NCBI GenBank assembly: GCA_003254885.1
Contig: QANT01001599.1
Coordinates: forward strand, 1 to 29,922
Length of the DNA stretch: 29,922 nt
Reading direction: 5' to 3'
Source of the DNA: Purshia tridentata
Taxonomy: Eukaryota; Streptophyta; Magnoliopsida; Rosales; Rosaceae
Shown: positions 20,619-29,922 of the stretch, in pieces
Layout: each line of letters begins with the position of its first letter
Numbering within the stretch: the stretch's first letter is position 1
Made by a program: the position numbers and the translations under genes
Notes under the pieces: model-generated
The model's input: only the letters and a program-made list of their open reading frames with translations
The model's database searches: none
Told to the model about the DNA's origin: nothing

Positions 20619-21977
20619 ATGATGGCCTTGTTCAAGTCCACTTTACTAATATTCTTCTTATTCTTCTTGATAGGATTGACAAAAACAACTTCTCAATCCG
20701 ACACCACGAACCCATCAGACTGCACGGGCCGTTGGATCCACATCCGACGGCTGCCGTCGCGGTTCAACCTAGATCTCCTTTCCAACTGCTCAGTGTACCC
20801 ACTGTTCGACGACTTCTGCACCTACTTGGCCAACCACGGGCTGGGCCAGAAGACCCACAACCTCTCCCACAGCTGGTACCGAACCGACCCGCTAATGCTG
20901 GAGCTCATCTTCCACCGTCGGATCCTCGAGTACCCATGTCTCACCTCAGATCCGCCAAAGGCCAACGCCATCTACCTTCCCTACTACGCCGGCATCGACG
21001 CCCTCCGCTACCTCTACGGCCCGGACTACAACTCCAGCGCCGATCACGGCCTCAGTCTGTACGAATTCTTGACCCAGGACGCGCCTGGGATGTGGAATCG
21101 GGTCATGGGTCACGACCATTTCCTGGTTATGGCCCGACCCGCCTGGGATTTCTCTCAGCCGTTGGGGAACAACCCACCTTTATGGGGCACTTCCTTTCTC
21201 GAGTTGCCCCAGTTCTATAATCTCACTGCTTTAACGGTGGAGGCACGTGCCTGGCCTTGGCAGGAGCACGCCGTGCCTTATCCGACGTCGTTTCACCCTC
21301 CCAATTTGGCTCTGTTGGACAGCTGGGTGCAGAGGGTGAGGAGGTCAAAACGAAACACACTAATGTTGTTTGCGGGTGGAGGAGGGGTGGGGAATGCTCC
21401 GAACATACGGCGGAGCATTCGGAATGAGTGTGAGAATGTAACCAACAATAATGCAACAAGCAATTTGGGGAATGGGTTTTATGGTAGTGCTGGTGGGTAC
21501 AACAAGTTGTGTAACATTGTGGACTGCTCCAATGGGATATGCGAGCATGACCCAATTCGGTTCATGAAGCCAATGTTGCAGGCCAGCTTCTGCTTGCAGC
21601 CCCCTGGGGACACCCCAACGCGGCGGTCCACGTTTGATAGCATTCTGGCTGGTTGCATTCCGGTTTTCTTCGAGGACTTGTGCGCCAAGGCACAGTATGG
21701 GTGGCACTTGCCGGAGGATCAGTACGGGGAGTTCTCGGTGTTCATACAAAAGGAGGATGTGGTGTTCAAGGACACAAGGATTTTGGATGTGCTTAGGAGC
21801 ATGCCAAGAGCTAAAGTCAGGAGAATGAGGGAGAGAGTGTTGGAGTTAATACCAAGGATCATGTATAGGAAGCACGGAAGTTCAATGGGTTTGAGAGCTA
21901 AGGAAGATGCTTTTGACATTGCAATTGAGGGTGTCTTGCGGAGGATCAAGTCCAAAGTTCAAGTTTCTGTTCAATGA
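20619..21977 (+). CDS. GT47 exostosin-family glycosyltransferase (MUR3 clade, GT19-like)
   Basis: Intronless, 452 residues. The start is the ATG at 20619; the in-frame GTG just before it is not a plausible plant start. Residues 7-20 form one hydrophobic segment, giving a type II Golgi membrane anchor. The exostosin/GT47 domain spans about 34-400. Motifs include CTGRWIHIRRLP (35-46), ANAIYLPYYAG (115-125), HDHFLVMARPAWDF (165-178), LELPQFYNLTALTVEARAWP (194-213) and the nucleotide-sugar region SFCLQPPGDTPTRRSTFDSI (323-342) followed by LAGCIPVFF. Six N-glycosylation sequons (N57, N81, N138, N201, N273, N278) fit a lumenal domain. MUR3-clade enzymes transfer galactose or related sugars to xyloglucan side chains; the exact donor and acceptor cannot be read here. 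It resembles Arabidopsis GT19 (At4g22580) as I recall it. It is divergent from INP1 and tail-to-tail with KAS III (427 bp). Confidence 0.9.
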   Translation: MMALFKSTLLIFFLFFLIGLTKTTSQSDTTNPSDCTGRWIHIRRLPSRFNLDLLSNCSVYPLFDDFCTYLANHGLGQKTHNLSHSWYRTDPLMLELIFHRRILEYPCLTSDPPKANAIYLPYYAGIDALRYLYGPDYNSSADHGLSLYEFLTQDAPGMWNRVMGHDHFLVMARPAWDFSQPLGNNPPLWGTSFLELPQFYNLTALTVEARAWPWQEHAVPYPTSFHPPNLALLDSWVQRVRRSKRNTLMLFAGGGGVGNAPNIRRSIRNECENVTNNNATSNLGNGFYGSAGGYNKLCNIVDCSNGICEHDPIRFMKPMLQASFCLQPPGDTPTRRSTFDSILAGCIPVFFEDLCAKAQYGWHLPEDQYGEFSVFIQKEDVVFKDTRILDVLRSMPRAKVRRMRERVLELIPRIMYRKHGSSMGLRAKEDAFDIAIEGVLRRIKSKVQVSVQ

Positions 21978-22230
21978 CTTGAGTTTTCCTCTTCTTGTTG
22001 TCATTCAGTTATTGTAATTATAACTTTCTTTGCCTTTATGTGTATTTGTTTATGTATGCCTAATTTTGACAGCAGTATAAGATAAATTTCTCTTTTGTTT
22101 CATACTGTCTAGTTTTGGACCAAGTAAAGAAATGTTTATTTCAGACATTGTACTACCAGAATTGTTATTTTAGCTGTGGCTGGTGTGAGTCAAACAAATA
22201 GATTATTGGAGCGAGGAAAAAGAATACATT

Positions 22231-22236
22231 TTTATT
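22231..22236 (-). terminator. Candidate poly(A) signal of the KAS III gene
   Basis: AATAAA on the minus strand, about 170 nt past the KAS III stop codon and within the 427-bp convergent spacer shared with the GT47 gene. Confidence 0.4.
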
Positions 22237-22404
22237 GAGGGTGTCAAAAGCTAAAAAGTAAACAAAGGCCAACAAACAAAAGGGAGCTGATGGAGATTAT
22301 GCCACTGAAACGTTCAAGTATCTAATACATCATCCATGTGAAGTAAGAATTGCAAAACTGCTCTTCAAAGGATATGCTCTATCTTGGCAGGAGAGACAGA
22401 GGTT

Positions 22405-25400
22405 TCAACCCCATCTTAAAATAGCAGAACCCCAAGTCAGACCTGCTCCAAAGCCTGCAGCTGCTATGGTATGGCCTGGTTTCACCTTCCCACTTCTCAC
22501 AAATTCATCCAATGCCAAAGGAATGGAAGCAGCACTTGTGTTACCGTAGTTTGCCAAATTTGAAATGACCTGTTCTGATGGGATTTCCATGCGAGTAGCA
22601 ACTGCATCAATGATCCTCTGGTTTGCCTGCATTGGTTTATTTCAGTTATATAACCCATTACCCATCACCGTTATCAGAACACTAGGTACAGTGTTATGCT
22701 TGTTAACCTTGAAAAACCTTAGGTGTCGAAGAAGTTACTTTAAAGAACTATTTTGGGTGAACTTCCATTATTGATGAAGAACAAGAAAAACTAAGCATTA
22801 CACTCGTACTTGTACCAGTTTAATTCAACGACCAGCCCGTAATGTTTTGGAAATCAAGAAGTATTAGGTTGAAGTTACTTGCCTTTGAAATGTAAAATTT
22901 TCCACCTTAAAATATTTACTTGAATTAGACATAGTGTGGGTAAAATCTAGAGTTAGAATGACATATTGGTTATTATAATTGACAGAAGAGTAGAGAAATC
23001 ATTCAACCAGAGAAACCCCTGGTGGACTCTGCAAAGATATTATTCGTCATACCTGATGGAGCAGTAACCAATCAATGCTAGATGGAGGGAGACCAGCCTT
23101 TGCAAGGGAAGACTCAATTGACTGTGGCACACATCGGCAAGCAAAGCGAAAGACCTCTTTGCCATTCATTTGAACACAAGAATATGAAGAGCGTCTTGGA
23201 GGGAAGCCTAAGACTGAACCATTAGAACCCAACTCACTGTCTGTTTCATTTCCTTTGAAGACAGCATTTAGATGTCTGCAATAAGAGAGAGAGTGATCAC
23301 TCACGTATCAGAGAGAAAAAATTATTGCAATAAGAGAAGTGCCTAGTCACAAGCAGCATGAAAACCTTAAAATATTGCACTTGATAAGAAGGTAAAGAGA
23401 AAAATAAAACAGGGATATAGGAAACACATACCTGTTGCCGTCGCCATCACTATTCACATCAAAACCAAGTAAGAAATCCTCATCGGTGTCACAGGCCTAC
23501 AAAATAATTGCAATGTCAAATACGGGGAACAAAATTCATTACTAGTACATGCTAGATATGGCATAAACTAAATAAGCACAGAAGGACACCTGTACTAATA
23601 CAGCCCCAGCAGCATCCCCAAAGAGAATACAGGTTCCTCTATCGGTCCAGTCAACAAATCGAGAAAGAGCATCAGCCCCAATAACTAGAACATTTTTGAA
23701 TCCACCTCCTGTAGTTTGCACATTACAGTTTAATCAATTAAGCATGGAAGTAACAGTTGGCCTCAGAGAAAAGTAAACTGATTTGTTACCTCTAATGTGA
23801 CAAGCAGCTGATACTAGACCCAAAACGAATCCACTACAGGCAGCTGTAATATCATAAGACAAAGGGTTGCTTTTGCAGCCAATTGCTTTTTGAACCTGAA
23901 ATTACAATATAACAGAAAATTACAAACTTAAGAAGCAGTTACTTTATTGAATAGATTGACATCACTCAAGCAGTTGAAATTTTTTTAGTGCATTTATTAA
24001 AATGTGAAGCTCAACTATTGTTTATATTTAGCTTATCTTAATAAAATAGCTTAATCAACATAACAACTTACAAGGAAATATAAAAAATAACAAAAAAGAT
24101 GCTACAGTTTTTAAAAGTCATCCCAGCTTTGAAGAATTATTGAAGCAGAGCATACCAGAGGTACTGCTAAGGTTAAAAAAAGTTAAAAGACTACACGATA
24201 ATCAGATTACAAGGCAATAAAAGCTCATTTTCTTGAACAGATGTCAAGCTAGCTCAATTAGATTGAAGAATAGTTAGGAAGGTTTTGGGGATATTGTTGT
24301 AACCAGGTAAAGAAAGGGTATCAAGAACCAAGTTGAGGATTAAGAATTTCTAGTTAAGCTACAATGAAGGCTTCTAGAACCTATACAAATTGACCGGAAT
24401 GAGGGTAGCCAATCTCTAGTTGAGGCTAGAAGCAATACTTGAGTTCAAACACAAGGCCTCCATAACCTAATGCTTGACTTAGAATTTCAAGGCCTATGCA
24501 AAAACTAGAAGATTGAAAAAGTTATAGCCATAGAGTATACTTGTCAAATGAGGAAAAAAAGTAAATATTTTAAACTTCTGAAATAATAATAACTATTTGA
24601 GCAAATCACTAAACTGAAGTCCCCAAGTGCTAAATATGATAACATAAAACTCACTTACAATTTGAAATCCATAACAACAGAATCTCAGATGCAAATAACT
24701 TTATAAATATAATTTTTTTCCAAGCTACTACATACCCATAGCTCAGTTTGTGCATGAAGCCTTTTCTTTTATAGAAAAGGAGCATTCTGTAGAAAGAGAG
24801 AAAAAAAAGTGCAAAAGGGGATGGACAAGAAGGCCATCTATAAGCGTCAACTAAAACAAAACAAGCAAAACCACCCTCAGAAACAGAAGCAAACAAAACG
24901 AAACAAGCATGCCACAGTTAGTACAAAACTCCAGTCCAGACAAAGTGAATCACTGAAGCGAATATTTCAGAGGTGCTTAGACAAAGACGCCCACAAGTAG
25001 GCAAGAAATCTAATTCTATCACAGTAGAACCCCTTTCAAAGAAAGTAAAGCAATGATCTTTTTACTTTTTTATTTTTTTTCTATTCATTTTATATATGAG
25101 AGATAATCATAATGATATCAACTTGAAGATAACATATATAAATAAAACCCTAAATTGTAGAAAATTTCTTCACTACCTAAATATTTATGCAGCCACAAAT
25201 CATAGAGAATACAAATAATTAAATGAATCCAGAATTGACAAAAGTATCTTATAGTTACACACTACTAAGAAGCTCTATCCCTCATATGTTTCACCTGACC
25301 AATCCAGATATAGGATATACCATGTAATGATCTATATACCTGAGGAGCACAACCAAAAAGATCATCAGGTGTAGATGTGCACATCAAGATTAGGTCCACA

Positions 25401-27742
25401 TCATCGGGTTCAACCTTTGCCATCTCAAGAGCTTTAACTGCTGCCTCTGCTGCTAACACTGTCAGGCTCTCTTCTCCTATAATAAAAATGGAAAATTAGA
25501 ACCTATCAATTTACGAGGATTTCTTCATAGAGAAAAGGTAACTTAAAATATCCAGCACGCCATAGACATGAGCACCAGAAAAAACACACATAGTCGTATA
25601 AATTATATGTGGAGATGAAATGTAAACACATTAAAAAATCCAGCACAAGCGGGGTGAGAATACCCCTGCTTACACATCTTACACTAGTAAAATCAACTAG
25701 GTCAAATCCCACCATAACCTTTATCATTTTAGTTATCTGAATAGAATTGGGTGAAGCCCAAATAACAATAGAACAGATAATGTTCAACAGGGACAGATAT
25801 AAAAAGGGTCACACAAGCAGTTAGTTAAGCCAAGCTGTTCCTAGGTGATCTTGGACTCATCAAGCTGAGCAGCCTTCCCATAAGTGTAAGCTTGTATATT
25901 GAGCGCGGTAATCAAGAGACTCAGCTTCAAGCCTTTGAGCAATCAATGCTGCCTCAGACAGTTTACTGTTGTCAAACATATCACCAATCATGCAGTGCAC
26001 TTGCACTGCAAGTACCCTAAGTTTGAGCTTGCTAATCAAGACTCTCACCGCATGCTAACCACCTAAAACTGCTCACAGTTACTAAATTTATGATATTATC
26101 ATGCACAGTAAGTATGAACTGACCTGAAAGAACTCGTCGATTACGAATTCCAGTGCGAACAGATATCCATTCATCATTAGTGTCTACTACTTTTGCAAGA
26201 TCGTCATTCGAAATCTTAAGACTGGGTACTGCTGAGCCACATCCAATTAACTTGCAGCCTCTACTGACAAGCCTGTAAAAATATATTTTTCAAGCACGGG
26301 AACAAGTGAAGAAATTTAAGATCGTTCAAATAATCATTTACTAACTTGAACTCTTACTCCATTAAACCAAAATACAAATAACAGTGGCCCTTGGCCAGTT
26401 TATTACATAGAACACAGTCTTGACCATACTCCAACCTGACCTAATTTTTTACCAAGAAAAATAAAATTAAACACAAGGGGCAAAATTTTGAATGCCCCGT
26501 CATATGCCATAAACCATTGATTGGAATCACATTTTTTATTTAACCGAAACAGATAAAATAACCAACTCATTCAGGTAAAATTCAACCAACGCATCAGGAA
26601 TTTAACAAAGGTAGTAAAGTAATTTGGTTATATTCTACATTTAGGACCCTTTTCCAAGCCATTAAAGAAAGAGGGCAAAAGGACTAAGTTTAATTAACTC
26701 CAAACAATTCTAGCATAAACCAGTAGAGATGCTGGATAAGCTAGGAGGCTCACGCCCACAAACTGATTTACATCAGTGAAAGAATCTCAAACTTAGTTGT
26801 ACCTCAAGTTAGTACTCCAAATGATAAAATATCAGAAAAAAAAAAAAAAAAACCTCACTTTATAACCAGGGAACTGATACACCTTATGTTTCGTTAGATA
26901 TAAAATATTTGGTCATTACCGACTTTTAACAATTACTTCAGTGTAACTAGAATCAGTACTTCTCAGGGTTGTTGCAAAATTAATTGTTCTTGCATACAAA
27001 AGACTACTAAATATGTCCAACAAACTGGGGCATGACGTAAAGTAATTGCATTGAACTCAGTTCTTCACAAGTCAAAGTTCAGATAACCTCTTGCTCACCG
27101 TAACTCCAAAAGTATGTGCAAAGCTCTATACAAGAAGGCAGGTAACAGAGTATTCTAGATCATAAGCATATGAGAAGCTTACAAGTCAGAAATAAATGAA
27201 ATGTACAAAGTTTATACGCTAAAAAGATTACTATATGAGAAGCTTATCTCCATCCCTTCAAACATAAGTGCCTATGCAATGACATGTCATTCATGAGCTC
27301 TGATACAATAATCATAATATTAAAACAAATAGACTAAAGCCACAAGGACATAATGGAAATTTGCACTAAATCCAGAAAACACCATTTTGATTAAATGCTG
27401 TCATAAGTCTTCCAAACAAAGATCATAAATCAAAACTCAACCAGTATTCCTCAAACAAGGTTCACAACTCCAAAAAAAAAGAAAAACACAGCTATAAACC
27501 ATAGCCCAATATATGAAACAATAAGAGGCTAAATCAACAAAAGAAAATTGGAACTGAACTCACCTCGGTGCTCTAGGTTCAGAAGGGGAAACTGCACCTT
27601 CAATGTTGCTGGAGCAGAATACCCTCTTGGAGATTCCCTCAGGGGAGCGAAACCCAGATCCAAAAATGCCTATTGAAGGCTGAACCTTTCCCCTCAGGCT
27701 TGGAACTGAAGGAGTAGTGAAGAACCCAGATGAATTGGCCAT
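22405..27742 (-). CDS. KASIII: Plastid 3-oxoacyl-[ACP] synthase III (KAS III), eight exons
   Basis: Exons: 27742-27564, 26272-26124, 25476-25340, 23895-23790, 23708-23590, 23496-23432, 23275-23053, 22626-22405. All introns are GT-AG and the frame closes to 399 residues, the usual plant length. The enzyme condenses acetyl-CoA with malonyl-ACP, the first step of plastid fatty-acid synthesis. Residues 1 to about 55 are rich in Ser, Gly and basic residues and look like a chloroplast transit peptide. The FabH fold follows. The catalytic Cys is C175 (DITAACSGF), the His is H325 (LLLHQANQR) and the Asn is N355 (NYGNTSAAS). His-Asn spacing is 30, as in E. coli FabH (H244/N274). Cys-His spacing is 150 versus 132, owing to a plant-type insertion around 245-285. 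The C-terminus [16 protein letters not shown] is the FabH signature. Introns 1 and 3 are long (1,291 and 1,444 nt). No break or missing residue was found. Confidence 0.95.
25841..26050 (-). pseudogene. Coding-like fragment in KAS III intron 2, frameshifted
   Basis: Within the 647-nt intron 2, the minus strand has a protein-like frame from 26048, including [20 protein letters not shown] and then [11 protein letters not shown]. After about 25890 the coding-like reading moves to another frame ([15 protein letters not shown]) and ends at TAG, 25843-25841. Codon choice and composition look like a real helical protein, unlike the rest of the intron. It does not match KAS III and cannot be spliced in without breaking the conserved exon 2-exon 3 junction. 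I do not recognise the source protein. A captured gene fragment or retropseudogene piece is the likely origin; chance is possible. Confidence 0.3.
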
Positions 27743-28030
27743 TTACACCCACAGCTCTAAAACAAGTAAGATGCAGAGATATGCAAATTGCAAACCCAGA
27801 GAAATTAAAAGCCAAGATCTTCAGCTAATATACGAGAACAAAAGCATGCAATGACTGGAGTAAACCAAACCCATGAGAGGAAAAGATCAGTAGGTCTGGC
27901 GGAGACACAGAGAAATAGGCTTTGAAGACCCTTCTTTATTCGGAGGGTCCAAAGTAAGATGGAGAAAAAAATTTAAAAAATAAACCAATAAATATGGGCG
28001 ATTATGTCAAACCCAATTTGAGGAAACTCC
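27743..28030 (-). promoter_or_regulatory. KAS III 5' leader and proximal promoter region
   Basis: Upstream of the ATG on the minus strand is an unremarkable leader with pyrimidine-rich parts (for example near 27935). A CCAAT-type motif (aaCCAAT on plus, 27983-27989) and AT-rich TATA-like stretches (27965-27995) follow further upstream. The start site cannot be fixed from sequence alone. An open frame on the plus strand at 27994-28188 has no support as a gene. Confidence 0.35.
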
Positions 28031-29922
28031 AATGCTATATCAATCTCTCTCTTTATTCTCTCACAAGTTATGAGCAGGTCCAGGAGAGAGAGTCATGCAA
28101 TGCTTCGCTTCCCCACTTTACAAGATGTTTTGTTTTGTATACAAATCTAAAGGGTATGGGAAAAACCGAAGAGGGAACTGATAGTTGATACAACCAAAGA
28201 AAGTGTAGCATTTATAAGTTTAATTTCTCTTCATTGGTTATGTGGCTCAATGTAATTGGGGCACAGAACCCTCATCTGTACTTTCACGTGTAAATTTCAG
28301 ATTCTTCCAAGTCCTCGAGTCCCAACTCCTAACTTGTATCTCCACAACAACATAAGTTAAAACTAGTATGTTTTGCTGCTACTAGTTTACATAATCTTTG
28401 TTCATTGATATTGTTCTTGTGGTAAAGCCTATGGTTTTGTTACTTGTAGTCTTGGTCAAGTTTCATTAAAGTACTTAAACTTTCAACTTTAATATGGTAG
28501 TTTATTAATTTTAACTACTAAAACATTTTTGTCATTATACTAAATTTCAGTTTAAGTACTAAGTTTAAAAAAGACCGAGTACTCGGTATTGTTCACTTGT
28601 AGTTTACAAACTCAACTACAACTGTCTAACCGTCACAATTTTTTTATTGATTTGTTGCTTTTTCAGTGTTTACCTAAACTTTAATGTTTAGTCTCTAGAT
28701 TGTTAGACTTCATCTCCATGCTTAAATAAAAAGCATTAAACCTTTTAAACTTTGAATTTTATGAATTTCAAACAGCAATAATTATAGAGCAAACCAAAGA
28801 AAACACTAACAGAAAACTCGGTGTCAAAAATTTCACATTTTATATATATTTGTAACCTAATCCAAAATGGCTTGCTCTAAGTTAGTACCTAAACTAACAA
28901 AAGTTAGTGATTTGTGACATAATTCAAAATTTCTTGCTCTAAGTTAGAATCTAAACTAAAAAAAAACTATTGATATTTGATATTTGATATTTAATTCTAA
29001 TTTTATATTTTTCAATATAATAACCACGAGCGAGAGGGACACATAAAAAGTATGTAAAGAAATCAATTAAACCTTTTAAATAAAAAAAGAAAAAGAAATT
29101 AAACAATTAAACCACAATCATATTTTCGCCTTTTATAGTTACAATAGCATCTTAATGAGGTTAAACTAAAAAGAAAGTAACTAGTATTGGTGGGTTACAT
29201 ATTACCATTGTGAGAAAGAAAAAAAACACATTATTATATAATTTAACAATATCAATTCTTCATCAAATATGATTTATGTATAATTACAATTTGGTGCACA
29301 ACCTGTGATTTATTATTTAGATGAATCTTGATTCTTAAGTTAGATGGTCCAAGGGGCCAAGAACTGTGAAAACCATTTTTTTGCCATGTAATTAGGCCAC
29401 TTACTTTATGAGCTGTTGGCTATGTGTTGGTAGGTTGATCAGTTTCAAATTTCAATTGTCATCTTGGTCTCTGAAAAACCTCTGGACGTGTAGGTTTTAT
29501 TGTTATGAATTTTGAAGTAAACTAGGATGATGTATATACACATGGCAGAGGTAGAATTTAACTTTCTTGTAGAATTTAACACAATTAAGCATCTATATCA
29601 GCTTGGACAAGAGGTAATAGCAAATGTGTCACCTCTTCCATCGAAAATAATAAGATAGAATTTAAGTTTGGGAGCTTCAAAACATAAAACTTAAAAGTTT
29701 GGTAAACCTATATTCTTTTATTTTATTGGTCACGGTAAATTCATTAGGTTACGAACTACAAGTACTAGTGTGAGTAAAACTCTAATATAATGTGCATATA
29801 CTCTTACTGTTTCTATATCTCTCATCATGTGATTAGAGTGTACTTACCTTTAAATATATTGAGTTACAGTAGTACTTGCCTTTTAAATATATTGGGTTCA
29901 AAAGAAAATGTTATAGTCTTAT
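28030..29922. other. Gene-free AT-rich region
   Basis: No coding region is seen. Small structures noted: a perfect 12-bp inverted repeat, AGTACTTAAACT at 28470-28481 with its complement at 28549-28560; a 14-bp palindrome ACCGAGTACTCGGT at 28574-28587; the tandem repeat at 28855-28978; and a short imperfect duplication of a 'cctttaaatatattgagtt' phrase at about 29845-29895. Confidence 0.55.
28855..28978. repeat. Two-copy diverged tandem repeat, period about 62 bp
   Basis: Both copies carry 'cttgctctaagttag' (at 28871 and 28933), each followed by a 'ctaaacta' phrase and preceded by an 'aatccaaaat' or 'aattcaaaat' phrase. No function is suggested. Confidence 0.7.

Noticed and set aside
20732-21955. 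Frames overlapping the GT47 gene on both strands
   Set aside because: No family features; the GT47 frame explains this sequence fully.
24651-25000. 60-80-codon frames on both strands in KAS III intron 3
   Set aside because: They lie within a long intron, are Lys/Gln-rich or hydrophobic by composition, and show no motif or splice logic.
27296-27310. TGTATCAGAGCT, resembling the tRNA-Met primer-binding site of copia-type retroelements, in KAS III intron 1
   Set aside because: One mismatch in the core, and no LTR pair or coding remains found around it.

Overview
This window is nuclear DNA from a flowering plant, most likely a eudicot. The evidence is an AT-rich background, GT-AG introns, CT-rich 5' leaders with TATA boxes, MITE-type repeats, and proteins found only in plants or plastids. 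The repeats feel Rosaceae-like to me, but that is an impression and cannot be proven from this sequence. Gene density is low: three protein-coding genes can be supported firmly, all in the right-hand 40%, and one more transcription start is visible at the left.

Layout. At 1.9-2.4 kb the minus strand carries a promoter (CCAAT plus TATA) and a CT-rich leader with a good splice donor. Its coding part is not visible, and the transcript probably runs off the left edge. From 2.4 to 17.4 kb there is no recognisable gene. This stretch holds decayed tandem repeats, two MITE families each in two copies, one 110-bp tandem duplication inside a MITE, two GC-rich islands full of ACGT-core motifs (5.05-5.30 and 12.2-12.65 kb), a microRNA-like fold-back at 10.88-10.97 kb, and an 18-bp palindrome centred on a G-box at 16.1 kb.

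Right side. INP1 (INAPERTURATE POLLEN1, a DOG1-domain protein for pollen aperture formation) lies on the minus strand at 17.47-18.43 kb. It has a 16-nt first coding exon. Head-to-head with it, 2.2 kb away, is an intronless GT47/exostosin glycosyltransferase of the MUR3 clade (20.62-21.98 kb, plus strand). The two are separated by a MITE-like element. Tail-to-tail with the GT47 gene is an eight-exon gene for plastid 3-oxoacyl-ACP synthase III (KAS III) at 22.40-27.74 kb on the minus strand. I reconstructed all its splice junctions to a continuous 399-residue protein with an intact Cys-His-Asn triad. The last 2 kb hold only AT-rich intergenic DNA with small repeats.

The three genes act in different places: pollen wall patterning, Golgi cell-wall glycan synthesis and plastid fatty-acid initiation. 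There is no sign that they form a pathway. As I recall, INP1 and the GT47 gene are also near neighbours in Arabidopsis (At4g22600 and At4g22580), so this part is probably conserved microsynteny.
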